Below are positions 1 through 11,212 of a DNA stretch of 64,000 nucleotides, one piece after another. The notes under the pieces were generated by a model. The model made no database searches. It saw nothing but the letters and a program-made list of their open reading frames with translations, and was not told the DNA's origin. Position 1 is the first letter of the stretch. Each line of letters starts with the position of its first letter. The DNA comes from Albula goreensis (Eukaryota > Chordata > Actinopteri > Albuliformes > Albulidae), in the NCBI GenBank assembly GCA_022829145.1, contig CM040748.1:30084501-30148500 (forward strand). Reading direction: 5' to 3'. Position numbers and translations under genes: made by a program.

Positions 1-437
1 ATGTATGATTACTATACCTATAATAATAAACAAGTAGCATGCAGATGCTACATTTTAAACAATAAATCGTGTACTGTTTTGGCTTAATATATGGTATGAT
101 ATTTCAAATATTGTCACTTCATAAGACACAATTTGTTGCAGATTTTATTCTTCAGACTTGCTTAACTAAATTGTTCCAGCAAATAGCTTTTTTGTTTTTG
201 TTTTTTTTTTTTTGCTTTTAAAATCAATATTAACAAGAGTCACATATTCGTGAATGCCTCCACACTGCCACAAGCTATCTTTTGCATTCAGAGTATGCAG
301 GAGTCTTTTATTTGGTATGATTGTTGCAGCAGCTGAATATGGCTTCTTGCCCTCTGCTTGCAAAATGTACAGCTCGAGGGCGAAAGAGAATCTCTCAGTA
401 TGATCCGTTCCCATAGAAGCGTGCCCTCTACATCTGC
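1..437. other. AT-rich noncoding DNA with a poly-T tract
   Basis: No gene is visible. A T-rich tract lies at about 187-219 with an uninterrupted T13 at 201-213. Short open frames here (for example 166-441 minus) have no recognisable protein similarity and include the translated poly-T, so they are treated as chance. Confidence 0.6.
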
Positions 438-560
438 CCATCTAAGCATACCCTGTATCTGATTGGCTACCCAATTTGATATTAAGGTCCCCACTGCAAA
501 ATGGACCTCAGTTCTCAGTTGACCCTCCTACTTAAATAAAGGCAAAATAAATACATTAGG
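438..560 (+). repeat. Dispersed repeat fragment followed by a LINE-like 3' tail
   Basis: The segment 438-523 aligns by eye with 58188-58294. Both carry CCCTGTAT(C/A)TGATTGGCTAC, then CACTGCAAAA, then CAGTTGA in the same order. It is followed at about 525-550 by CCTACTTAAATAAAGGC, which resembles the fish LINE-type tail CCTGGTTAAATAAAGG also seen near 6135 and 48342. I infer the eroded 3' part of an interspersed repeat. The family name is not known to me. Confidence 0.5.
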
Positions 561-676
561 ATTTAAAAAATAAATCTCTTAAGTTACAAATGGTGCCAGC
601 TTCTGATGGAAATTGTGGTGTGGACTATGTTTTCTCTCACGCGATTTCTGCCGGGGAGAACGTGTGCAAAGGTATG

Positions 677-1035
677 TGTCATACCCTCACATGAATGTCA
701 TCGCTCCCCCCCTCTCATTAATGAATGGACCCTTCCAAACCCTAATATGGTATGTTTCCTGCCCGGGATCATTGTTGTCACCTGTGCCTTGTTTTCAATT
801 AGGTCTATATAAACCCCCAGTATCATGAGCTGGTTTAGATTCAGTTTGTATTTCGTCTGAGCAGTTTTTGGTTGATGACATTACTTTGTCTTGAGTCTTA
901 GGTTTACTAGTTCTTTTTTTTGGTTTTGCTCCTGTGGCCTTCTGATTTTGACTGCAGTTCCTGAACTTGTGTTTTGGCAGTCTTTTCAGTAAACTCTGTA
1001 TTTGGGTTCACTTCCAGGGACCTTGCCTCATTACA
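677..1035 (+). mobile_element. Probable solo LTR of a retrotransposon (boundaries tentative)
   Basis: The segment has LTR-like organisation: TGTCAT at the left, a TATA-box-like TCTATATAAACCC at about 805-817, a T-rich downstream half, and a right end of CATTACA. The termini TGTCA and TTACA are near-inverted. Candidate 5-bp flanks GTATG (672-676) and GCACG (1036-1040) match at 3 of 5 positions, so a target duplication is not secure. No gag-pol open frame is adjacent, so it would be a solo LTR. The left boundary is a best guess; similarity to known fish LTRs could move it. Confidence 0.42.
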
Positions 1036-3579
1036 GCACGCTAATTATAACTTTCATAAGGTATCAGCAAACAGCCGTGACTGCTAAAAGTGACAACTAT
1101 GCAACAGGCTTGAAATGCCAAATTACAGAAGCAGCAAACGCCAGATTGCCGTTATGCCTCGTTGCTCCCCAGGATGGTCAATTAGACATCAGCCATGTCA
1201 GAAACTGGCATCATGTAGGGAAAGAGTCCATTGACCATATTTTGATTAATCCTCTGAAGGTGTTTGATATATTTGATAAGATTGTCACCTACACCTGCTT
1301 CAGGAAATTAGTGTCATCTCTCACAGGAAGTTGAGGAAAGTAAATACGGAACTTTAAAAATGAACAAAAAAATTCAGTAATAAATTCTGTCTCCTAAGAG
1401 GTTAGACTCCTCTAAGCACATCACATTAACAACATATTATTTTATCAGATGATGGGCACCAATAATAGGTAGTAGCGAACACTGTCGGGGAAAAGTACTG
1501 TCTGTAGACATGTCGCTGGCACATTTGATCCCTGCTGTATTTGGGAAGAAAATTACCTCGAGTCAGCGACCGAACTGTAATTATAAACCACTTGATTTGT
1601 GTGTGTGTGGTAATTATGGTTATTGGTAATTATGGTTTTTCCTTTAATACCAAACCAAAACCAAACATTTTTTTGGCATCACTTATGGAATATGATGTAT
1701 ATGTATTTACAAAATAAATGTGTGTGTATGATCTGAACCCCCACATGAATGTATAGTACTTCTGTATTGGTCACCAAGTTATGACTAAATGGCATTTAGT
1801 CTCAGTTTGATCAGTGGAGCGTTTGCATGCTCTAATGTTCTCTTTAAGCGTAACTCATGCTAAGGTCTGTCATCTTGGGGGTGGGTGTTACTCACCAAAT
1901 ACTGTCCATGAATAGTTACTGGCTGAAATAGCGAGTATAACGTGGGCATATTTCTTTAAAATGAACAAAATGCACAAAAGTTATTCAATATGAAATGTTA
2001 CCATACCGAGCAACAAATGAATAGAAATTCAAGGCTAAAATGCTGACTAATAGTACTGCTACAACTATGAATGCTTTAATATTACTACAACCGGTAACAA
2101 TAATCATAGACTTCATCTATGACAGACCTTGCTCAAGCACAAAGCGGTACAAATCGTGAAAAGAGAGATTCATGGAAAATGTGACAGGGATCAAACTGGC
2201 AGTATATCCATTCAATAAACATGCAAACAGAACATGGGACATACATAAAAGAAAGTAAGGACAAATGGAAAAGCATACAAATGCTTACGCAGACAGACCA
2301 GCAGATACAGAATAGGAGAGCACAAATGATTTTTAAAGGTTGTTCTGGAGAGATGATTTTTAAGAAGTTCCTTACGTGTCTAAAAAACTATCAAGGGTAA
2401 GGTCATGTCTTAAAGCTCCAGGCAAGGGCATTCCCTAGCCATGAGGCATTGTAGTAGAAGGATCTCTACAGTCTTGAGACAACAGGCTGCTTGAAGGGAC
2501 AGGGTTCGAGCGGAGCGAAGAGAGCGTAACAAGAACCTGTAAAACATGTTCCGTATGAAATGAAATGATTTAAATATAGAATGAGGTCTGAACAAATCAT
2601 TTTTGATAATTTAAGTATCGTCTGGTACCTACATTCAAATTTCTCATTTCAAAATGATAACAATTCTAATGGCTAAGGCTAATGTATTCAAACGCTGTAG
2701 CAGCGGTAATTTTGAGCCAGGTAAGACTGGAACTTTATAATGAGCAGTATTTTCCCAGAAAAGGAACAGTCAAGTAATAGTTAATGACTTCCGAAAACTT
2801 TATTTTTTCCTCTGTACATTTAAACCTTAAATATAGGAATCCATTCCTCGACCTTACTTCATGTCAAGCATTTTAATTGAATTTTACTTTAATTTTTTGG
2901 TGCAGAGCTTCCACCGGTGTGCTGCATTGCATATTAAGAAACCAATTAAGGGTTGTCTAGCATCCAAGACATGTGTTAAGATTGACTAAGGCTTAATCTA
3001 GTGTTTGTTTAAATAATTAGAGAGGGTGTCTTTACCTGGTGTTACCTTACAGTGAGGGGAAACTCATTTAGCAACAGAAATGTGATTTCTGTAGAGAAAG
3101 TTTGACTTGATCCTGGTCCTTTGACTTTGCTTCGTTTTTGTGATTAATGATTGCCGTAGGACCTGGCGCTTAGACTAGGATAATTTTGTATCCCTCCAGC
3201 AAAACTGTAAATGAGACTCAACCTTGCGAAATATAAACACATAAATAAATGCACGCTCCAAAGCAATAAACTGTCAACTCCGTTTATAGACCCCACTCCT
3301 CTCCTGTAAAAGGACACACACAGTGTAACGTTGCTTGCCAAGTCAGGCATATTCGGTAATGTTTGATGCTGTGCAAAATGATAACAACTTTCACACTCCA
3401 CCTTCTGTTACACATTCTTGTCCATTGCTCCCATTTGGAGTAGAATCTCAGAGAATCAATTCAATTTTTTATAACTCAGATGTTCAGAAACTAACAATTT
3501 ATACTGAATATACTGATTTCAGGAATATCCATCCCTTATTGATTGAATGGCTACAGAATTTCTGCCTACGTTACAATTT

Positions 3580-3580
<1 letters not shown>
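1036..3580. other. Unique AT-rich DNA, no gene seen
   Basis: I see no supported gene, RNA or full repeat. A short direct repeat GGTAATTATGGTT occurs at 1609-1621 and 1625-1637. Open frames such as 1002-1334 plus and 3144-3401 minus lack recognisable domains. The stretch 1060-1330 is relatively complex in composition, but I have no functional evidence for it. Confidence 0.5.

Positions 3581-3613
<33 letters not shown>
3581..3613 (+). repeat. Poly-T homopolymer (T33)
   Basis: Thirty-three uninterrupted T residues followed by AACAGG. On the minus strand this is a poly-A tract and could be the tail of a retrotransposed sequence, but no recognisable element lies beside it. The poly-T plus CAG superficially resembles a splice acceptor. 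Confidence 0.9.
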
Positions 3614-3617
<4 letters not shown>

Positions 3618-5517
3618 GGTTTCTGTCTTGAAATAAACCTTCCTACCTGGCTTGCAAACAAGTTGTGTATCTCAACAGTTTTTTTTTTCCTGAAGTTCAT
3701 TGGATTTTCCATTGCATTTCATCATTTTGCATCTGGGCAACTTGTAGATTTCATCAAATCCTGAATGTTTATCATTGCATGTGACGGTCTGCTCAGATGT
3801 CAATATACCTACTATGTACTGAATACTGAGCACTTACTCCAGTTGCATTGCATTCTGGGATTCATATTTCTAAAAGTATTTATTTATTGGTATCCAACAG
3901 CATCTTACGGTCACAATATTAATAATAATAAAATCCAGTATACTCATATTGCACATGCCTCTATCCATGCTGATAGCTAACAAAATGAATGCCTGCATCA
4001 AGGATACAACTCTTGGAACAGAAAGATCCAAAATGGCTTCTTTTCTGTTTACCCACTCCAAAGATAACAACTCCGCTGGTGACAGGCCTCTCCAGTTAGC
4101 ACTGCTGGCAATTACCGCATTGTGGCAGCACAATTAAAACGTTACATCCTTTTACTTCATAAGCAGGATTAGTTATAAATATCTGTGTGCGCCATTGGTT
4201 ATAATACCCCAGCTAATGAGCCTGCCTTTTTACTGCTGCATTCAAAATATTCAACTGATGTAAAAATACTCCTACTTCAGTTGCAGCCATTGTTTCCCTA
4301 AGCAAATTGATGGCGGTATTTTTGGTGTGTGGAGTGAATCATATGTAGATTTGCAGAGGTACCAGCTCACACTAAATTGTATGCCGTGGATCAAAGCGCA
4401 CAAGTTCATTGTGCAAAGTGACTTATCCTACAGAGAACGTTAGCACGTTTGACATAAATGGAACATGGAGAGATGCCGTAAAAAATGTAGCAATAACTAT
4501 CAATGGGTATGTATGTCCCCATTTGCTCATTAGAGGTACTAGTGTCAACTTTCAAGAGTCAATATGGAAAAAATAGTATCAGGGTAACCAGAGACATTTC
4601 CAGAACTGTGCTTTTCGTTTTCAAGTCAAATCCCATCTTTTCACTGGCTTCTCTTTTCTTTACTATCGCCAAAGACTTTTTCATTGATGTCATTATGGAT
4701 GTGCGACAAAACATTGACATCAGCATAGATTTGAGAGATAGCTTGACCCTCAGTTCACAGTTCACAGGTGTTGAATGGTCAAAGGTTTGGCCTGAACCAA
4801 ATTTTAAATGGTTATATATGCTTAGAATTTGATTGTCTCAGCTGATTACTGTTGACTTGCGTCTGACCGAATCTTTTCTCCTTAAACATTTGTTCATATT
4901 CTCCACATGAGAGAGAGGAAAATTTACTTTGCCACTCAACACTCAAAAGTATAGAAAATACAGGTTGTCTGACCACACAGATCCAATCTTGTCACTTACA
5001 ATATTGTATAACCAGTTTCCCGCATTGTTATTGAGCGCTGAAGGCTACTGTCAAAACTTATCCTTGGTTTCTGCAGTTTTCCATTAAAGTCTCAAGAAAC
5101 ATTGGTGGAATCGTCTCTGAATGTTATTTGGCTTTATCGTTCCGGATTCTGATTCATTTAACATTCGGAAAATGGGTACATACTGACCTTCATGACTTAT
5201 CTCAGAATTAAATAATAATAACAGCAAGTATGTTAATGACTACTGATGAAGTTTCTTGTACAACCTTGACAGAAAAATTCTTAAATAATATAGGCCTGCA
5301 GAGTTTATTACTAACTTTAGACCATATTCATCAATTGGTACCTCAAAACCAAGTGACAACTGTGTGATTGTTACCATGTTCTTAAAACATAGCATATTGA
5401 GTTATCAATGTATATAATGAATCACTATAAATGATGCACCATATTTCTTTTGCAAAAATAAGACCTAAGACAATTTGTTGTCTTCAATAGAGTGTTGCCA
5501 TGCATTTGGTGTTAGAC
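3614..5517. other. Unique AT-rich DNA, no gene seen
   Basis: Nothing supported. A small (TAA)n-like patch lies at about 3920-3932 and another near 5209-5221. The 109-codon frame at 4503-4832 plus has no recognisable motif and overlaps an antisense frame, so it is not called. Confidence 0.5.
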
Positions 5518-5778
5518 CAGGGTCTCTCAAACCCAACAGAGGGGACCCCTGTGTATTCTGCTTTTTGTTCCAGCCATAATTGAAATTCCTGAACTATAAC
5601 ATGCTGTTAATTGCGCATTATTTTCCGTAATGTGCTGTGGCAAATAATTCCGTCTGAAAGATATTACATTTTAATTGATTTATTGATCGAACTACAACGA
5701 AAATCAGTGAAGTCAGTCCTACATGCTGAAAGTGTGGACAGCTGAGGACTGAAACTTCTCAAAGTTTGGGGATCCCTG
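5518..5778. mobile_element. Degraded hAT-like non-autonomous element
   Basis: The left end CAGGGTCTCTCAAAC and the reverse complement of the right end, CAGGGATCCCCAAAC, match at 11 of 15 positions and begin with CAGGG, as many hAT-type terminal repeats do. Flanking octamers TGTTAGAC (left) and TTTGAGAC (right, one base beyond the end) match at 6 of 8, consistent with a decayed 8-bp target duplication. The interior has no transposase frame. At about 261 bp it would be a MITE-type relic. The end positions carry one or two bases of uncertainty. Confidence 0.45.
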
Positions 5779-6088
5779 TTTTGAGACAACTGCCATAACG
5801 TTCTGTCCATTCTCTGGTTTACAACACTATTTATCAGATAACTGCTCAGTTGGTATGATATTCTCTGTATCAACAAATCCAAGCCAAAAATCCTCTATTC
5901 CAGTGAATTGGTCTTGGCTATGGTATTTCTATTTTTTTCTTTTTTTATTTATTTAACTTTTTCCCCCATCCTTTATTTCCAATTTTCCCAACCCAAACAC
6001 ATTGACCTCACAAGTTTGGGAGGAGAGGCTGAGCATGTGACTCCTCTGGCAGCTTGTAAATGTGGATGTTTTGTTCATTGCCTCATGG

Positions 6089-6169
6089 TTAGGACAGCCT
6101 TGTAAAGGAGATATTTATGTCACTGGTTATCCTGGTAAAATAAAGGATGGATGGATGGATAGATAGATA
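6089..6169 (+). repeat. LINE-type 3' tail with GGAT/GATA microsatellite
   Basis: The sequence GGACAGCCTTGTAAAGGAG, then a short gap, then CTGGTAAAATAAAGG resembles the 3' end of fish non-LTR retrotransposons. It ends in a tetranucleotide tail, (GGAT)4 passing into (AGAT)n, at 6145-6169. The copy at 48299-48384 shares the order AAAGAGATATT, then CTTGGTTAAATAAAGG. The tail polarity indicates plus-strand insertion. No reverse transcriptase fragment is recognisable upstream, so it is probably a strongly 5'-truncated copy. Confidence 0.6.
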
Positions 6170-6175
6170 ACATTT

Positions 6176-8529
6176 TCTGAGAGGTTCCCACCAACAGTCA
6201 TTCCAGCAAGCATGGTCTTTCAAATTATTAGTAACTATGTGATAGACATGCAGTCTGGAAAGGAATTTAAAATTATTGTATTAATTTTTCATACAACATA
6301 CAATTGGTATATGACCGTGGAGACATCTGATACTGGGGTTTTCTAAGGTTTTTTGGGTTTCTTGAACAGCATGCAAGAGAGAAATTTTCCATTATGTCAC
6401 CAATAAACATGAATGATATAGAATAAACCCATCCTAGTTTTATTTTGTTTTAATCCATCCTAGCATTACTTTGTGGCATCTGGAATCATGGTATTTTATT
6501 TCAGTCAGTATAAAATGAGTACAGTGAAACACATTGTAACTGCAGACTCCCTTTGCTATCTCGCACATTCCTTTGGTCCGGTGTTTTTTTACAGCTTCAC
6601 CTCTTCCCGGGTACAATGGCACCCACCGTTTCCTTGAGAAAAAATGCGTGAGGCGATGAAAATCGATGGAGAAACGCAGTTTGCCCTAATGGGCTTTAAA
6701 AACGGAGCGTTCTCCAACAAAAGGGAGTTTAATATCACCCTGGGCAGAATTCATGGTGATGGCCTTGTATGTCAAGTACCAGACCAGGGAGAGGGCAGAT
6801 GAGCTATGTGTGGAGTCTTCCTCGAGGTGGTAGAACGAATCAGGCTTCCATGAATGACAAATTAGATTTTTTTCGTCTGGTTTTTGTTATATATATATAT
6901 ATATATATTCTATTTATCGAAGGCTCGCTTGACCCATGGTTTATATTATACATATTGCACAATGACCTACAATATATATTTATGCTCACCTTATGCCTCC
7001 AACATTTCGTATACATTTGCTTGTATACTTATATTTATAAGTGAATATATCATTATGGAAAAAATTAATTATGCTTTTATACAACTGGATATTGATTGCG
7101 AAGTCTTTGCCATCTTATAAATAATTTAAGCTTATTTTGTGACTTGAGTTGGTGGTGTCGCTGAGGATCACTAAGACAGCCTTACCCCAGAGCTACGCTG
7201 GCACCATTTTAGACACATTGTTTTAAGTGGAGCTGAAACGTCTCAGCTATAATCAGACACTCCATGCTGTCACAGTGAGCAGCACAGCATGCGCGCTACA
7301 CCCCAGCACGGATTCGTTTCTGTATGATTTGAGGGACTTTTATTTCCGCAAAAGACGAAATGGTGTATATACAAAGAAATGCACAAAGAAAAGTGGTGTG
7401 TACACTACACATATCATGTATAGTGGAAAACAGACGTTAGAAGCTAGCTATCCTCAAACGTGTGACTGCCACTGCCTCACATGGTTTTCCCCTGCTGCGC
7501 TGAAGTCTTGTCGCTGTGCTTCAGGGAAAACAGGAAATACTCTCCCTCTCTCTCTCTTCCAGTTGTGGGTGGTTGCCTCACTAGAGGAAAAGACAGAAAA
7601 TCTTCTCTTACAGGGCAGCGCTGTAGGGAATTAAGTTTTGACATTACAGTCACTTTAAATCGTTCATAAACAAATTAAATTCAGATTTATACTACTTCAC
7701 CCATGATAGTCAAAACACCACCGAGATTTTCCCATTGCAGGACCCCCCAATATTATGAAGTCACTACACTGACAGCTCTGGTTAAGTTAGGTTGCCAATC
7801 TACATATAAAACACAAAGATAAGTACATTACAATTAAAGAGCTCAGATGTGTGATGAACTTCTTATTCCCTGTTTGTGCTGTTGGGCCACAATGGATTGT
7901 ATCTATCAAACTCAGTTTCTTTGCCTGGGGCTATAATATATTATGCTACATGACCTCTAAATTTAAGTACATCTGCTCCACAGACACTCATGCAAACTCT
8001 GGCCATTGGGGTGATTCAAAGGCCATGCCAAAACTACAGTCAAACATTAAAAAATACACTTTCAAACACTCAGGGCCTCAGTGTTTAAAATGCATTAGAG
8101 CTAAGGTAGGGTCAATTTATACACACAAATGGAAGTTAATACAAACATTCAGTCCTGGATGACCTGAAAATGCATGATGTGAATATCTAAAGCCATCCCT
8201 TTTAGAAAAAAAGGAAATGATGACTGAAGGACCGTTGAGTAGGCCATAAAGTGAAAGTCATCGGAAGTAATAGCCAAAAATGGTACCCTCTGAATGCCAG
8301 GGATCCAGACTGAAAAAATAACATTTGCTCAGTGTAAATTCAATGTCAAGGAAAGTCAACCTTCTTCATGCAGAGTACTCTCGTGGTTAGGGCATTTAAA
8401 AAAAAAAAAAATCCTTTGTTATACTGAGATATTCTTTTCATATAATAAGCCGCTGAAGAGCACAAAGGGCCCTACAACAGAACACATTTGTGACATAAGT
8501 TGTAACCTTGACAAACAATAGGTGACAGA
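6176..8529. other. Mostly unique DNA with (TA)n and poly-A tracts
   Basis: A (TA)10 microsatellite lies at 6889-6908 and an A14 run at 8398-8411. The 135-codon frame at 7227-7634 plus has no recognisable domain and is not called. The stretch 6600-6860 is more complex and less AT-rich than its surroundings, but I cannot assign it. Confidence 0.5.
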
Positions 8530-9330
8530 TCAATTGCGGACTGCTATTAACCGACTCGAGCTCCGTCTTTTGGCGGTATCTGGTAAAGGAAGCTACATTT
8601 TGTGATGCTGGCACCTTGTGATATGATTGGATCTAACAGATCAATGCATGAATAGGCTTTAATTGCCACTTCCTGTTGGATCCCCAATGAAAGGAAGTGA
8701 GCTGCCATAAACAGTAACTGGACATTGGTTTATTGGTAAATGGCAATGTGGAACTTGAGCTGTCTCATCTCGCATCAGATGTAGGCCACAACCTGGTCAG
8801 GGTCATGGTACCATACGGTTGTAGCCCTGAAAGGTCTAGTGCACCTCATGCATCTCGCATAAGCGATCGTCTCGTTGATGGATCGCGTTGCGAACGCAGG
8901 TAGATCGCTGGTGAGCGGGTACGGTCTTTAGGCACGATGCCCGCACAGCTCAATCACTACGTCCCTTCCCCTCTGGGGTGGGTGACAGCAGTTTCACGCC
9001 GCAGCCGAGTCATTTATATGGACCGTACGAGCTCCAGTTCCATCGACGTTCAGGTGATTTTTCATGCAAAAAGTGGGCAGACATGTTCATCAGTTATGCT
9101 GGGTCTGGCTCCGCTATTATAACCCAATTCAGACCGCTCTAAAGCCCTCTTAGGGACAGACACCCCTCTCAAGGCTGCTAAAGACTAATTAGCTCCCCAT
9201 TAGAGATGCTGTGGATGACAGCTCTATTGTGCTCAACTCCCATGCAGCAAGCTTTCAGTCGTTCACCATCAGTGCCACATTGTTCCACTGATTGAATGCT
9301 TGAAGTGGTCAAAGAACCCCTCGTGGAATG
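8530..9330. promoter_or_regulatory. Complex, CpG-richer block; candidate conserved noncoding element
   Basis: This 0.8-kb block lacks simple repeats and is visibly richer in CG dinucleotides than its neighbours, especially 8850-9050. It contains paired homeodomain cores in ACTAATTAGCTCCCCATTAG at 9184-9203. The 61-codon frame 8937-9122 has no recognisable domain. I infer regulatory DNA from texture and motif content only. An unrecognised gene fragment or old repeat is also possible. Confidence 0.3.
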
Positions 9331-10020
9331 AAACGAACTAAGAACTAAAACACCCCCAAGTTATTGGAATATGTAGGGAAATATACAGATATCTGCAATT
9401 TACAGATTTTGGCTGAGATTCAATCAAATATTGTCCATAACTTTTTTTTTTGTAAATCAACTAACTGTTATGCATTTGCATTACAACGACAGTTTGTCAA
9501 GTTAATGTTCATAAACTCATTACTCTGCGTTTGCATTTCATTGTGTGTGAAAGCGAAGGACAATTATCAATCAAACCCTTACGTGCTAGTTATCTTTTCC
9601 AAAAAGTCAATAATATTTAATACTGATAATATATAATATTGATATATGACATAATATTGAACTATATTCAGTTTCCACATGGGTGTAATCAGAGGTTCAC
9701 ATGGAACACTAGTAAGAATAAGGAGTTCGATAACGGAAACACTTCAGTTGTTGGATGCCATATAAAGGCCATAATGGACAGTGATTGGATGGCTGTTAAC
9801 AGAAATCAAGCGCTGCTCTATAAGAATGAGGGGGTATGACAGTCATGAAACAGCTCATTTGTTGAGAAAGTGGCAGTTACGCTGAGAGCCAAAGGAAATC
9901 ATAACTGGGTATTGCCTTCTACCTCTTTACAGAGTTATTGCCAGCCCGCTCACCCAATTGATCTGCATGCTGTATCATCTTTCAAATACAAAATTGAATT
10001 CAGAAATGCCTTTTTTGATT
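9331..10020. other. AT-rich DNA, nothing recognised
   Basis: No gene, RNA or repeat is recognised. The stretch includes a T-rich run near 9441-9450 and TATAATATTGATAT-like AT-rich sequence near 9625-9650. Confidence 0.5.
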
Positions 10021-10300
10021 TGAAGCGGCTGACTGCGCATCCGATTTGACAACTGCATTAGAATCACTAAAACAGGACTCAATCGCTTTCGCCGCCCGTC
10101 CCGTAATGGTTCGCGTAGCTTTCATCAGGACGTGGCCCGAGGAGTTGAACCGATAGATTAATGAACAAGCAGTCAATCAGCGTGCGCCGATTACCAGGCG
10201 GTCGTGGGACAGTGCATGCAATAACGGACTTAACGCGTTTTCACTGAGGGAGGTCATAATGTGATTCGGAAAGGCGCACCAGAACCGTATTTTATTTTTC
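10021..10300. promoter_or_regulatory. CpG-rich island-like block; candidate regulatory element
   Basis: From 10081 to 10270 CG dinucleotides are frequent (for example TTTCGCCGCCCGTCCCG near 10088 and GTGCGCCGATTACC near 10183) in an otherwise CpG-poor, AT-rich window. GATTAATGA and CAATCA homeodomain-type motifs lie at about 10155 and 10174. Vertebrate CpG usually decays by methylation, so retained CpG suggests low methylation or constraint. No TATA box or first exon is recognisable, so an enhancer-type element is likelier than a promoter. Confidence 0.35.
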
Positions 10301-10414
10301 AATTATGTTGCCGGTTTGTTTTGTGACATCTGAAAAAAGGGCTCAGTTTGGGATTATAATGAATCTGTTATTGTCTTGTTGGCATCAGGACGGGGAAAGC
10401 GGCCGACGGCAGAC

Positions 10415-10448
10415 GGGGGGGGTTGGGGGTTGGGGGTTGGGGGGGGGG
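10415..10448 (+). other. G-quadruplex-forming tract
   Basis: Four G-tracts, G8, G5, G5 and G10, are separated by TT only. This fits the standard G-quadruplex pattern with very short loops and is related to the TTGGGGG unit. It lies about 115 bp beyond the CpG-rich block. The complementary C-rich strand could form an i-motif. A tract with the same TTGGGGG unit lies at 55797-55823 on the opposite strand. Confidence 0.8.
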
Positions 10449-11150
10449 TTTGTCATAAATCTATAGTCACCACCAGATCAACTACTTCTCCTCCAGCTCA
10501 CCCCTTTTCGGTATTCATAAAGTTATCTCCCAGAACAAAATTGCATTGAAAGACTCCAAATTGGGTAAACAAAGATTCTGGTTCATACTGTTGTTTTTTG
10601 AATTCAGTTATGAGTACCGTGGTATAATAACTGCGGAGGAGGAAGGAAATGGCTTTGAACTAAATATGCGAATGTAGACTCTGTTCAAATGAAGGTACTA
10701 ATTAAAATCTTTATCAGATTAAATGAATCAAATGCATTGCAGAGAGCCATAGCCAGAATGATTTGGACAATGGAGAATGGACAGTAAACTGTAATTCTTT
10801 TCATAACCCCTCACAGAGATTGTTATTTTGCTATGAAAGAAAAAAACAACATCCTGTTTTTTTCTTGTCAATATTTTCTGATTATATTCTAATCTTTAGT
10901 CTAAATATCTCTTATAACCCATGAGGAGTACTACTAATAAGATAATCTGTTCAAAAAGCATCTGTTTCAGCCTAGAAACAAGTTCTATTTCAGTAGTAGT
11001 GAATCTTTGCGGGGAAATGAGCGGATGAAATAGCACTGTGAACGTTTGTACCTGTTGCTGCTTTGGCCTCCTCTTCCTTTGTAGGTCCAGCTAGGACTCT
11101 TTTTCACTGAATGCAAGAAACTCTAAGGCACTCCTTTCCTTGTGGATGTT
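10449..11150. other. Unique AT-rich DNA, nothing recognised
   Basis: No gene or repeat is visible. The region has short A and T runs near 10840-10865 and ordinary AT-rich composition. Confidence 0.5.
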
Positions 11151-11212
11151 CCAGTATATATTTATTTTTAAAAATCCATCTTTCTGGATTTTTAAAAATA
11201 AATATATTCTGG
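11151..11212. repeat. Near-perfect hairpin, 28-bp arms, 6-nt loop
   Basis: The left arm (11151-11178) runs from CCAGTATATATTTATT to AAAAATCCA. The right arm (11185-11212) runs from TGGATTTTTAAAAATAAA to TATTCTGG. The arms are complementary at 27 of 28 positions, and the loop is TCTTTC (11179-11184). Such near-identity implies a recent origin, purifying selection on the fold, or gene conversion between arms. No flanking target-site duplication or transposon ends are evident, and I do not recognise a known miRNA in the arms. Confidence 0.9.

Noticed and set aside
584..600. LTR end plus primer-binding site (GTTACAAATGGTGCCAG)
   Set aside because: No LTR is recognisable upstream and no gag-pol sequence downstream; the match is short.
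1255..1300. Possible miR-190-like hairpin around GTTTGATATATTTGAT
   Set aside because: The match to the mature miR-190 word is partial and no convincing stem was found.
3581..3620. Poly-T followed by AACAG as a splice acceptor
   Set aside because: A 33-nt homopolymer is better explained as a microsatellite; the frame downstream is not a recognisable exon.
7227..7634. 135-codon plus-strand frame as a gene
   Set aside because: No recognisable motif and no supporting gene structure.
10150..10260. Third copy of the twin element (TCAATCAGCGTGCGC and GCGTTTTCACTG words)
   Set aside because: The words are about 50 bp apart here versus about 136 bp in copy B, so the order is not collinear.
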